The notes under the pieces are model-generated. The model saw nothing but the letters and a program-made list of their open reading frames with translations, did no database searches and was not told where the DNA came from. Below, one piece after another: positions 22,070 to 32,661 of a DNA stretch of 64,000 nt. Source of the stretch: Triops longicaudatus (Eukaryota; Arthropoda; Branchiopoda; Notostraca; Triopsidae); NCBI GenBank assembly GCA_022885665.1, contig JAGQDJ010000202.1, positions 1,302,001 to 1,366,000 of the forward strand, in the 5' to 3' direction. The stretch's first letter is position 1; every line of letters starts with the position of its first letter. The position numbers and the translations under genes are program-made.

Positions 22070-23749
22070 ATGGCGAAGTCTGTTGCGTCCTTTAATTTAC
22101 TTCAAAGCTTTACACGAATCTCGTCTTCAGCCCGGTCTTTACACACAAATACGGTTAACTTTGCCTCTGTGAATGAGTCCAAAGCTAAAACCGGCATCCT
22201 TATGCTCAACATGGGAGGACCGAGCACAGTTGAAGAAGTCGGCGAGTTTCTTAACCGGCTCTTTAACGACAGGGATATTATTCAACTGCCTGTGCAGAGG
22301 TAGCTTTTTAATTCCGTCGAAAAAATCTAAAACTTTTATTATTTCGCGTAGCAAATTGGGACCATTGATCGCTAAACGCCGTACACCTGCTATTCAAGAA
22401 CGTTACGCTCAAATCGGTGGAGGTTCCCCTATTTTAAAATGGACCAGGTTACAGGTAACATGTTATATTCTTCTGGAAAATTACCTAATCTGTGGTTATG
22501 TTTCAGGGAGAGTTGATGTGTAAAATTCTCGATAAAACCTCCCCTGAAACTGCTCCCCATAAACCATATGTAGGTTTCCGTTACGCAAACCCTTTGACCG
22601 AAGTCACACTAGAACAGATGGAAAAGCAAGCCATATTTTGTCTCATTTACGTATAGGATAAAAATTCTTACACTTTTGTTATAGGGACGGTTTGGAGCGA
22701 GCTGTTGCTTTTACACAGTATCCTCAGTACAGTTGTACTACCACAGGCTCAAGCTTAAATGCATTATACAACTTCTACGCTAACAAGTAATAAGACGGAA
22801 GATGTTTATAATAGTGACTTGAGACATTTGTTTCCAATTAGATTGTCTTTAAGCAGCATGAAGTGGAGCGTGATCGATCGTTGGGGTTGTCATCCATTGC
22901 TCGTAAAGGCATTCGCCGAGTTGATCAAGGCTGAACTTGCGAAGTTCCCTGAGAAAGTTCAAAAAGATGTTGTGATCCTTTTCTCAGCCCATTCTCTTCC
23001 CTTACGAGTGCGTTGCTTTGTCAAATATCCCCACCATATTGATCATTTATGGATATTTTCACCACCAGTCTGTTAACCGTGGAGACCCGTATCCAGCTGA
23101 AGTTGGAGCCACAGTTAACTTAGTCATGAAAGAATTGAATTACAGCCATGGATATCGTTTAGTCTGGCAATCCAAAGTTGGTCCCTTGCCTTGGTTAGAA
23201 CCTGCCACTGATGCTGCCATGACTGGTAAGATAAATAAGAATAAAAGACGAGACGATGCTTTGCTAGTGAATCGTATTATGAATCGTGTTCTTATATTGC
23301 ATTTCTAGCCTTGGCTCAAAGAGGCCAAAAGAACTTATTGGTTGTTCCTATTGCTTTCACTTCCGACCATATCGAAACTTTGCATGAGTTGGACATCGAG
23401 TATGGACAGGAATTGGCTCACAAAGTAAGAATCCTTTACGTATTTTTTTTATTAACTTAGTCATATTTAGCTTTAATTCTTTCGTCGAACTTTTGTCTCA
23501 AAGCTTCGGCTTTGTGAATCTGCATTACTGATGTTTTCTTTCTTTCCCCTGCAGATCGGAATTGAAAACTACAGAAGGGTACCTGCTTTGAATGACAACC
23601 CCATCTTCATCGAAGCATTGGCTGACGTAGTTACAAACCACCTGAAAAGCGGACCTAAAGTCAGTCCTCACTTGTTGCTGCGTTGTCCTATGTGCGTGAA
23701 TCCAACCTGTGCAAAAGCGAAGAACTGGCTTGAAAGAACTTGCCAATGA
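22070..23749 (+). CDS. FECH: Ferrochelatase (protohaem ferro-lyase), mitochondrial
   Basis: Eight exons: 22070-22299, 22352-22454, 22507-22625, 22685-22786, 22842-23007, 23069-23225, 23309-23424, 23555-23749; 395 aa (human 423). It inserts Fe2+ into protoporphyrin IX, the last step of haem synthesis, on the matrix side of the inner mitochondrial membrane. Residues 1-30 are Ser/Arg-rich without acids, a typical presequence. Then GILMLNMGGPSTVEEV, IGGGSPI, QYPQYSCTTTGSS, VILFSAHSLP (catalytic His), VNRGDPYP, RLVWQSKVGPLPWL and PIAFTSDHIETLHELDIEY. The C-terminal CPMCVNPTC plus the Cys of QYSC supply the four [2Fe-2S] ligands of animal ferrochelatase. Intron 3 (22626-22684) has a GC donor, required by the frame. 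A poly(A) signal is at 23902-23907. Confidence 0.96.
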
Positions 23750-23958
23750 AGAAGGGAAGGAAAAGAAACTTAAATGGAAACGCTTATTTGGGGGTAATTC
23801 TCTAGGCTGCTTTAAGGGGACAAGCACTGCAAGGGTTTAGACATTTTGTGATGCAAAGTCTCAGTTTTTGTATGGGAGAAAAAACTTTATTTAGAAATCT
23901 CAATAAACTACAATTTTCTCTGTTTCTTGCGCCTGTGTTTCTAATTGGCATCATGTTG

Positions 23959-25239
23959 TCATCTCAACGCGGTTTCGTAAACCCAAACTGTGTCTATGCC
24001 CTCGCCAATAACTAACTTAGGTTTCCACGTAGGTAAAGGAAACCGGCAGACGATAACTCGAGTATTCGGCATAAGCTGCTGCTGAAATTTCTGCTCTAAC
24101 GGTTGCATCTAGCAGTAGAAACATTTTATGAGATAAACGCTTTTTATAGCTACATAAAAAGAAAACACGATTACCATTTCTTCTACTCCGAAAATGACAA
24201 CGTTTTCATACGGTGTAAGGCTAAACTGCCAGAGGTCTTTTTGCCAAAAGGCAGTTCTGCTTCTCACATTTTCACGCCAGGCTTTTAGCTTGGAGTAAGT
24301 CACTAATACTGAGTTAAGTTCCACCCCATGGGCAGTGAAACCCTCCTTAGCAGCAGCAACGACCTTAAAGAAAAAAAGCATATAATTTCAATTGTGTCCA
24401 ATGTACGAAAAATGCTAATTTCATGCGCTGACAAATATCGGGACCCTCCTGAATTACGTAGATAAAACTGAAACATCCTTTACGTCGTCTGTAATGCACA
24501 TCATACTGGCATGCAAATCTCTTACAACACAGGGCTTGACATGGAATTGCTGTCTACGTGAAACTGGACACGAATGCGCTTCACAACGATACTGCATTGC
24601 GCAGCAACAAAGTATGCACGGAGTCGTTTAGAATCCGAGAAAATTGCGCCCTTATGCTATACATTAAAAGCTGTTAAAGTTTAACGTTGACGGATAGTAT
24701 TTAGTCTAAAATGAAAGGTGCTAATCAATTAAACAAAAGATAGTGCACATGTCACTGGGTGCAGAAAGCTTCCTTTACCGTTTTCAGTCTCTTGGAAGCT
24801 AAGACTGCAGTATAAATAAAAGTATAGCTATATAATAGTACAAACGTATGACTATACTTTTAAAAAAATAAATTTCTGGTGTAATCTAAGGCGGCGTGAA
24901 AACTATACCAGACGTCCGTCCCCGCTGCCTAAATCGATCAATTTGCCGGACTTATTTCGGCCCACCAAGGCTTTTAAGACGTTGGCTACTTGCTCCGTGG
25001 TGGCAGGAACGAAGGGCAAACAGATCTTCCTCATAGCAGGCGTAACGAACGGAAGAGCTATCGCACTAACTATAATTGCCGCCCCTCCTACAACAGTAGT
25101 TTAGTCCCCATTCGAAATAGGAAAAAAATCTAGCGTGACTTCCTAACGTTTTACCTGTCACAGCTGCAAGAATGAGACCTGCATTAGAACTAGGGCGTTT
25201 AGGCACGCCTGAAGACTCGAAAATGTTTTCCGACGTCAT
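23959..25239 (-). CDS. ATPSCKMT: ATP synthase subunit c lysine N-methyltransferase (ATPSCKMT/FAM173B)
   Basis: Four exons on the minus strand: 25239-25155, 25087-24909, 24363-24175, 24108-23959; 200 aa (human 233). N-terminal membrane anchor (AAIIVSAIALPFVTP), then RKICLPFVPATTEQV, SAM-binding motif I LIDLGSGDGRLVVAAA split across exons 2 and 3, GFTAHGVELNSVLV, and ENVVIFGVEEM. The C-terminal RVIVCRFPLPTW and GEGIDTVWVYE match human RVIACRFPFPHW and GEGIDTVWAYD. The enzyme trimethylates the c-ring lysine of ATP synthase in mitochondria (known). The start is the ATG at 25239; the frame extends to a GTG at 25305, but an acceptor (acattgcag, 25263) lies between them. Intron 2 (545 nt) holds nothing I recognise. 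It is tail to tail with FECH and head to head with NATD1. Confidence 0.93.
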
Positions 25240-25527
25240 TGTTTTCTTTGATCTAGTAATCCCTGCAATGTTTGAGAACAACGTGGATTTGTTTTTAACC
25301 GCCACTGTTGTGCCGTTGCCACGACAACAGTGAGATTAAATGATATCGCGGCAACAACAACCGAAAGCCTGTTCTTGATGTTTACTAGAGATTTTATAAA
25401 TGGAAACGCAACCAGAACGTTCGCAACTTTTGGACGTTTCACATTCGTTAAAAGTGCTGAAAAACGCTGAACTTACGTTGCACGTTCCAGGCACAAAACT
25501 ACAAGTACAGACAAGTTTTCTTCTCAA

Positions 25528-26076
25528 ATGTCTTTGAGAAGTGCGTTCAATACTGTTCGACGTTTTACAAGTTTGGTAAGAACCATGAATTTAGCTCCCC
25601 GTGCTCATACTACGACTCCTTTAATGGAGCCAGCGACGAAGCAGACTTTTGTTTCCGTCAAGGACGCGAAAATCCATCATGATACCGAGAAACATCGCTT
25701 TTATTTGCCCCTGGATGAGCAATGTAAGACTAGTCAATAATCATTACATATAGTATTCATACGTTTATTTATCTCTTTTTAAGCTGAGGCTGTGCTTGAT
25801 TACCGTCGAGATGGAAATACGTTGGATATGTACCATACTGAAGTTCCACCGCAATATCGCGAGCATGGAATTGCTGCTCAGTTAGCTCAGGTACTTTCCC
25901 TAATATGCCGATAAGCTTCATGGTTAGTTAAATTAACTGTTATACACGATCTGTAGCACGCGTTTGATTATGCCGTTCAGAATAACTTGAAAATGCGCTT
26001 GACCTGTTCTTACTTGCGTGAAACTTTCTTGCCGAATCATCAGGACCCGCGTTATAAGGAACTGGTCGTGGATTAA
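25528..26076 (+). CDS. NATD1: N-acetyltransferase domain-containing protein 1 (NATD1, GNAT fold)
   Basis: Three exons: 25528-25723, 25784-25890, 25957-26076; 140 aa (human NATD1 113 aa). After an N-terminal extension of about 40 residues comes the small GNAT fold: HHDTEKHRFYLPL, RDGNTLDMYHTEVPPQYREHGIAAQLAQ with the acetyl-CoA loop Q-YREHG-IA, then HAFDYAVQNNLKMRLTCSYLRE. Human NATD1 has LQHTEVPDAYRGRGIAKHLAK and LKAHLTCWYIQ at these places. The substrate is not known. The extension is rich in Ser/Arg/Thr and lacks acids (SLRSAFNTVRRFTSLVRTM), like a mitochondrial presequence, which fits its neighbours. It shares a 288-nt divergent region with ATPSCKMT. Confidence 0.9.
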
Positions 26077-26261
26077 TTTCGAACGACGATCATGGAGAGG
26101 AGAAATGGAAATTTTGGAGAGAAAAGAGAAGAAAATCTATATTTTTGTGTCTTGTTCTTTTGTCTAGTTCTTGTACTTTCCTTAGGGACTCGTTAATAGT
26201 TACTGTCGTACATAAAACATGAGCATAAGTTAACCGACATAATTATTCTCATCCTTGGGAA

Positions 26262-26711
26262 TCACTCAGCCACCGACTGGTGGAAGGAACTTCTTTGGCC
26301 TCGGGGCTCTTGTGGTAATGGGGAAACGTCTGACTGGTTGAAGCCTGGCATCTCTTCAGCCAAAGGCACCTAATCCTTTTAAAACAGTGTGAGTAAAAGC
26401 TTAAAGAATTGCTCGGGCGAAGTTAGGTACCGGCTAATGCTGTAAAGATCATGGCCAATGTGGGAAAATACCGCGTTAAGAAGGCTACAATGGCGATCCC
26501 TACGTCTCCTGCAGTCATTCCAGTTGTTCGCATTTGTATGTGATGCTGGAATTAATTACAAAAGTTGCATACAGAACAGGTAGAGATTTGGTATCGAAAT
26601 GCGATATGGTTCAGTTGGAAAATCGAAAAAAATAGTTACCTTTGCGCTATCGTCTAACGCTGCGCTGCAACATAATACAATAAACGTACAAAAAATGACA
26701 AATTTCAACAT
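26262..26711 (-). CDS. Small secreted or membrane protein, unknown
   Basis: Not recognised. Three exons on the minus strand: 26711-26640, 26545-26431, 26353-26262, giving 92 aa with consistent phases. The first exon encodes a clear signal peptide (MLKFVIFCTFIVLCCSAALD). The second holds a hydrophobic stretch (GDVGIAIVAFLTRYF, then PTLAMIFTALA) that could be a membrane span. The third is polar, Pro/Ser/Gln-rich (MPGFNQSDVSPLPQEPRGQ). For exon 3 the acceptor ctgaag at 26354 keeps the frame open to a TGA at 26262; using the gattag 15 nt earlier would stop after four residues, so both isoforms are possible. It is convergent with NATD1 and lies just downstream of the mucin-like gene on the same strand. 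Confidence 0.55.
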
Positions 26712-26975
26712 CCTTGCACATACAACGTTGGTGAACTGAGAAACAACTAACCTATGAACTTGAACTTTGAGGTACTTTAGAAAGTTGGGAGAAAGTTTTC
26801 CTTTTACTACAACCTAACGGCAACAACCCCTTCCATACCCCGTTGTTTCTAGGGAAAATCCGCGCAGACAACTATATCCGTAAAAATATGTATTTACAGT
26901 TATGCATACATTTATATTACTTGCAGCATTGATAGAGCGCTCACTCGTATAGTTACCATAATAATTGCAAAATAA

Positions 26976-29303
26976 TTAACGTCCCACAAAGAAAGAATTT
27001 TGCGTGTTGACAGGACTAGGGAGAAAATTTGTTTGGACGGGTTGGAAAGGCATGACAGGTTGTTGGTTAGGGAAGGTTTGGAAATTGGTGAAAGGGAAAA
27101 CGGGTCGAGCCTGGGGGAAGAAAGCCGGTATTTGCTGTTGAATTGGATTAGTAATTACAGGATTAGCGAATCCGGATCCAGGATTAGGTCTCGGAACAGG
27201 AACTTGCGGAGTAAGGGTAGTGTGACGAATTACAGGAACTGACGTAGTTGCCTTAATTCCGACTGAAGAATTGTGGCGTTTAGCGTCGAGAAACTTCTTG
27301 ATAGCGTTTTTCTGCGATGGGCTCAAAGCTTCCAATGGAATGGTACCATTATGCACTGAAGTTATATTCTTCCTCTGCGAGAGAACTTTCGGCAGTGTTG
27401 AATTGGTCGCAGAAATTGTGCTCTGATGTGAAGGAACGGCATGAACAATGAAGACGCGTTCTGTTGTTGAAGGTTCACCAAAGGGTTTCAGAATCCAAGG
27501 GCGCGATAACCTTGGTTTAGACGTGGTTGTCCTGGCTTCGTCTATAGCCCATACTGTTACAGGCTTTGCAGTGTCGTGCAAGCTTATATCGACAGCGGGC
27601 TTCAGTGTTATGCTTGTTGTAGGCTCACCAATAGACTCAGTAGTGGGCTCTTGCATAGTATTTGCTAGAACTGCTTGTGTAGTAGTTCGATGTGTCGTAG
27701 ACGTTGGAGTCGCGTGAGCATTACTAGTAACAATACGGTCCGTAGTAGAGGAAGCAGGAGTCGCGGTAGCAATGGTTCGCGTTACAGCAGGAATCTCGGT
27801 AGTAGTATTTGCTTGCTTCGCAGTTTGCGTCGTTAATATCTCAATCTCGGGAACTTCGCTCACAGAAGCATCGACATCGGGTTTTCGATCCTCAAGAATT
27901 TCAATGTTTTCTTGCTCTTGAGTTGTAAATGCTTCTGCAGTGGTAGAAGGCTCAGCAGAAGTGAAGCGCGTACTTTCAGTAGGACGTTCTTCGAAGGTAA
28001 ACACTACCGGAGTGGTAGAAGGTTTGGTGGTATTTTCAGTTTCAGCGGGGTGTTCCTCAATTGTCAAAGCATCGGCAGAAGAATTTGCGCTTGCTGTGGA
28101 ATGTTCCTCCATTATCGAAACTGTAGTGGTAGAGGGTTGAGCAGTAGGGAGAGCGTCGGTTGTAGACGGTATAGTTGTCTCACTTTCAGTAATAGGCAGG
28201 ACTGTAGTACCAGGTAAGATTGGAGCCGTTATCATAGGTTGCTCCGTTACATGGATTCTTGTGGGGATGACGGGACTTGTAAATTTAACCGCAGTCGTAT
28301 CAATTGTGACAGTAGGTGGTTCCGTTACGGACGCTGCTGTAGTCATTGAGACAGCCATTATAGGTTGCGTCATAATGGGACTGCCTGTAGGGATAATCTT
28401 GTCCGTGAATTGAGCAGGCTCAAACATATCCTCAAAGTCTTCAACAAGTGATGGAAGCTCTGCTATCGTTGCACTTGGGATGATCTGTCCCACTTCTATA
28501 AATAAGAAAAGTTGTACATTAAAACAATTATACATCACACAAAGAAATGCATTTAAATTGTGCAATAAAATTTGTTCGAACACTTTGACGGAAAGCTAAA
28601 AAAAAAGTAATATGGATAACTTGCCTGGGTTGGGAGCAGAAGTTGATGAGACAGGAACAGCTGAAGAAATTTGGCGAGACACATCTTCGCTTCGGGGTAG
28701 ATCCTCTGTAGATGCTGAACGTAGAAAAAAACATTACAAGCAATTATTTTCGAAAATTTTTACGACTAGGATATTTTATAATTTTTTATTTCTTTTCATG
28801 TTTACCAGCTTTCGTCGAATTCGCTCGTAATTCTGTATGTAATTCCGGTTTTGCTTTGTCCACCGTCTCTGATGTAGAGTTGTCCAGATTGCCCTGATCG
28901 CCTAATAAGCGCAGAAGATTTAAATTTTTACGACATCGTAGAGTCCTATAACGGTAAAATTCTCACTTGTTTCTGTCGTCTTATGGAAGGAATCAGGAAA
29001 CAAAGCATTATGGTCATCGCCAACTTCTTCCAGTGTTATGTCCAACATGTTTTGGTTTGTGGTGTCTAAAAGAGGAAATCTGAGTTTTGTGAACTGACGA
29101 AAGGTGGCTTCTTTACTTGTTAAGTTAGACTTTTGAGCTGTCTGCACGTCGAGCGATGTTTCCTTCGGAACAGAGGCTGCGAAGGCTGCAAAAATGCACA
29201 CAGTACCGACTGCGCTTAAAAGCCACATGGCTAATTCAGTTTTCGAAAGCTTGGCTCTGACACTACTATATAATACAGCCAGGTTGGATGTTAAATCTGA
29301 CAT
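26976..29303 (-). CDS. Mucin-like Thr/Ser/Pro-rich secreted or membrane protein
   Basis: Four exons on the minus strand: 29303-28932, 28893-28806, 28714-28625, 28495-26976; 689 aa. A hydrophobic segment at residues 25-47 (LAMWLLSAVGTVCIFAAFAA) after a basic N-terminus works as a signal anchor or long signal peptide. Most of the rest is low-complexity Thr/Ser/Pro/Ala (many TTT, STT, EPTT) with N-x-S/T sites: a mucin domain. The C-terminal 90 residues are Pro/Gln/Phe/Asn-rich and end SFFVGR. Intron 3 has a GC donor (CCAG|GCAAGT). Intron 1 would be only 38 nt, so that junction is the weakest. The function is probably surface coat or cuticle-associated (inference). The promoter shows TATAAAT at 29337-29331 and a TCAGT initiator at 29314-29310, giving a leader of about 9 nt. 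Confidence 0.75.
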
Positions 29304-29309
29304 TACGGC

Positions 29310-29337
29310 ACTGAAGTCATTTGACGCCCAATTTATA
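29310..29337 (-). promoter_or_regulatory. TATA plus TCAGT initiator of the mucin-like gene
   Basis: On the minus strand TATAAAT (29337-29331) is followed 25 nt later by TCAGT with its A at 29312, the arthropod initiator consensus. The ATG at 29303 would then have an unusually short 5'UTR of about 9 nt. Confidence 0.6.
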
Positions 29338-29339
29338 CT

Positions 29340-32300
29340 TTCTTGGACAAGTACGGGAGTGTACCAGGAACTTGAAAAGAGAGGGTGAAAGTTGGAAAGC
29401 TAATAAGAAATAAGGTCCAAGGGGATTAACAGCGTTTAGGGGTTTGAGTGGGCTTGACCTTAGCTCAGCATACGGAACTCAGGTCATAAATAAACTTTAA
29501 TAGAGCAGTTTTTCCTCTTACGTCACGCTCTTCGTTTTACTTCGCTTTTATTACTGCTGAGAGACTTCAGAATCAAGAATAAAACTGTGCAACGGCATAT
29601 ACGATGAAATATAGAGGAAGATAACATGAACGCAATTTCAGAAAGTAATAGTTGTGTATTACTTCAAAAAGCTGACATGCTATAAATACGTTGCCGTGAA
29701 AGTACGCCGGGTTTTTTATGACCATGAGAAAATAATTAATAGAGATTTATGTGAATTCTAACTGTGATGTATGGCCAGAAAGACGTAGGCTTGTCGTAAA
29801 AGTGTGAAAAATATTATGATTGAGTTTCGCTGGAGTATAAATTTATGCTCTGTGAAATATTGAACGCACGACACATTTACGGGCCAAAAAAAAGAACAAT
29901 TGAATGTTTTGAATCGAAATGAAATACATATCAAAGTACGGTCTTGTGAACTGTGACAGACGTTACGGAGCTACGGTGAAAATATACAAAAGGATTTATT
30001 GCGTACAACCGAAGCCTTTGCTGACCATTTTGTCAGACAACTAATCGGCCTTCAAATTATTTCTTCCTAAAAGAAAATGGAAAATTCGATTATCCGATTC
30101 GATAGTTTCGAATCGCATTTTAAGACCGTACGGAAATCTAAAACATTTATCAATGTTGGAAAATAAATAGCGGACAACATTGAACGATGTAGCTACAATA
30201 AAGCAGAATTTTGTAAATTCCTTATGAAGTTACTGGTATTTTTAACATCGTGTGCGGAGTTTTCATTGCCTGAATCCGTTCCATATTGTTACAAATTCCT
30301 GAATCAAAGAAAGATATGAGGTCATTCCGTGAAAAATATTTATTTTCATCTCCTCCAGCTTTCTCGCAATCTTACAGCACAAATGATGGATAGTTTAGGA
30401 GCAGTTTAAAGAACTTCCCTGACACGACCGACACGGAAATGCTATCAACACGAAATGTATCCCTTTGGCTGCAACAATTTCCATATTAAATTTCCCTATG
30501 ATATTTATGTCGGAGAGAAAAAGGAACCAGGCATCAATCCCCTTTAGGGAACTCCTATCTTTTGTTTCAAAGCACTTGGCGAGGAAAAAAATAAAACTTT
30601 CGCGTGCCCAAGTTGTACTACGTGTGAGGTATCATAAAGCACGGAAGAAAGGACTACTAAAAAAGTCAATTTTTATACTCAGAAGTAAAAATCAATGACA
30701 AGGCACGTTAGCTACATTCAACTTCCCTACATTGTGCATGTAAGTGGCCCCCCGAAACGTTAACTTACAGGATTTTGGGGAGAGAAGAAAGCTAGTTAAA
30801 CTATAAAGCGTTGCAGAGGTATCAGGAGAGTTCTGTTGACGTCAGTGGAGTAGGAGAGACTTGCTTTAAGAAAGGATTCCGTGAGAAAGGCTACAGCACG
30901 GTTATTCCGCTCCATTTTCTTAAGTACGTGTAACCCCTGTTCGCAGACGTGACGCAGTACGAGTTGTTGGGAGAACTGCTTTCGAGGAATACGTGCTGGT
31001 GAAAGAAGAACCATGTATAGGAGGCTCGGAAAGTGCATCTGTCGTACAGTCAAATAAGGAAAAGGTTAATAAGTTCGCACATGGCCACGTTCTCAGCGAA
31101 CCTGAAGGTGGGCCTCGCATAGCGTTGCAAAAAGTCGTTGGATATACGTGACAGTAGGTTACAAGGAAAGCGAATCGTATTCGCGATGTCCTCAAAAAAA
31201 AATCTTCTAGTTCACTGATAGACCAGGTGGCTTGTTTCCTGGCAGGTACAAATGAAGGTTTTCGTTCGAGAAAAGACTGACAGACTTGTGCAGGCAGGGA
31301 TTTTATTTTTGAACGAAATCTTGTGCGCATATGAAGTTGTTGAGAACTGTAATTTGGAGAGATTATGGATTCGACTACAAAGAATAAATGCACATTGAAA
31401 GAATAAATTCTTTGTTCGAAATTCGTAAGTTTGTAATTCCCTGCATTACTCCTGTGCTATAGCAGTTTTAGTCATAATAAAGAAATAGCAATTTCAGAAG
31501 AATTCTTCGAAAGTTTCGTAATGATGGTATTGACATTTTTTTGCGAATTATCAATAAACAAGTTTAAAGCGGAGTTCGAAGTCACGTTTGAAAGAAATAT
31601 TGCTAGTAGATTACTTGGTGGATACAATGCTGTGACAACGAATACAAAATGACAGCACTTCTTAAAATTATGGCAACACGCTCCTTTACTTACGTGCATT
31701 ATGAATAAGATAATAGATCACTCCCTTTTTCCTCCCTATCCCTTTGTTTCAGACAGAAATATTGAGTCTTTGCAAAGATAGGGTACTGCGAGGGGTACAG
31801 AGTTAGTGTTACCAATGGACACTTGTCACACGCGGAGTCCTGAAGCTTCCCTAATATTGTGACGTCCCTTGTATGCAGTATTATAAAATAACCCGGATTC
31901 CGTGGGACCCATCGATCCCCTTCATGTTTTTAGAACTGTGCGTGTCGATGCCTCTTTTCACACCCCTTTTCTCTGTGCCCCTACTACTAGCACAGTACCT
32001 CCGCCTTCTACGTTTGTTACCTTCCCTGGAAATACCGGCGACGAAGCTCTGCGCTTCATCCCGCAGCGTAGACAAAATACACTGGCGGGGGCCCTTCACG
32101 GAAACACACCTTCTCAGTCTCTGTCCAAGAGTCGAGAAAGCTTTGTGTGTCGCTTTTTGCTCCACGAGAATCTGGTTTCGATTGTGATTTGTGACTTCAT
32201 TACCGGTAAAATAAAAGACATTACCGAAATTTCTTTTTTACTCTCATCGCTGCAGTATTTCCGTACACAATGGATTTTTCTATTTTACATAATCAGTCTA

Positions 32301-32661
32301 TATAACCAGAAGTCACTAATTGCTCCCCTATTGATCTCGGTGTATTTACTATTTCATAACTTAAAGTCCCCTACCCGGTCCAGAATGACCCTGTTTGGGG
32401 ACGCAAAACCTTCTGTGCAGTAATAGCACCGGCAAACAGGGAACGACGAAAGACAAACGGGAGGAGTTCACATTTGTATTAATATTAAACCATCGCATTT
32501 TTTTCAGGGCTTTCCACTGTAACGGATTTCTTGGATGGTGGGATAATTTCTCAAGTTTCGGTGGAGAGTGATATGGGAGACATGGAGTGATAGTTCGTAG
32601 AAGACGCCCGAAAAACTCAAGAGAACAACACACGACAAGAGACAAGGACGAATAGTAGACC
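29340..32661. other. Intergenic region between mucin-like and EF-hand genes
   Basis: No gene recognised. A GC-richer stretch at about 31900-32180 is open in three frames and looks less AT-driven than its surroundings; it may be a leader exon or control element of the EF-hand gene. A full CRE palindrome TGACGTCA is at 30837-30844. Confidence 0.4.

Noticed and set aside
25240..25305. Longer ATPSCKMT start at 25305
   Set aside because: That codon is GTG, not ATG, and a good splice acceptor (25263) lies between it and the ATG at 25239.
31873..32423. Overlapping frames on both strands upstream of the EF-hand gene
   Set aside because: Three frames are open together, which indicates composition rather than coding. 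Kept only as a possible leader or control region.
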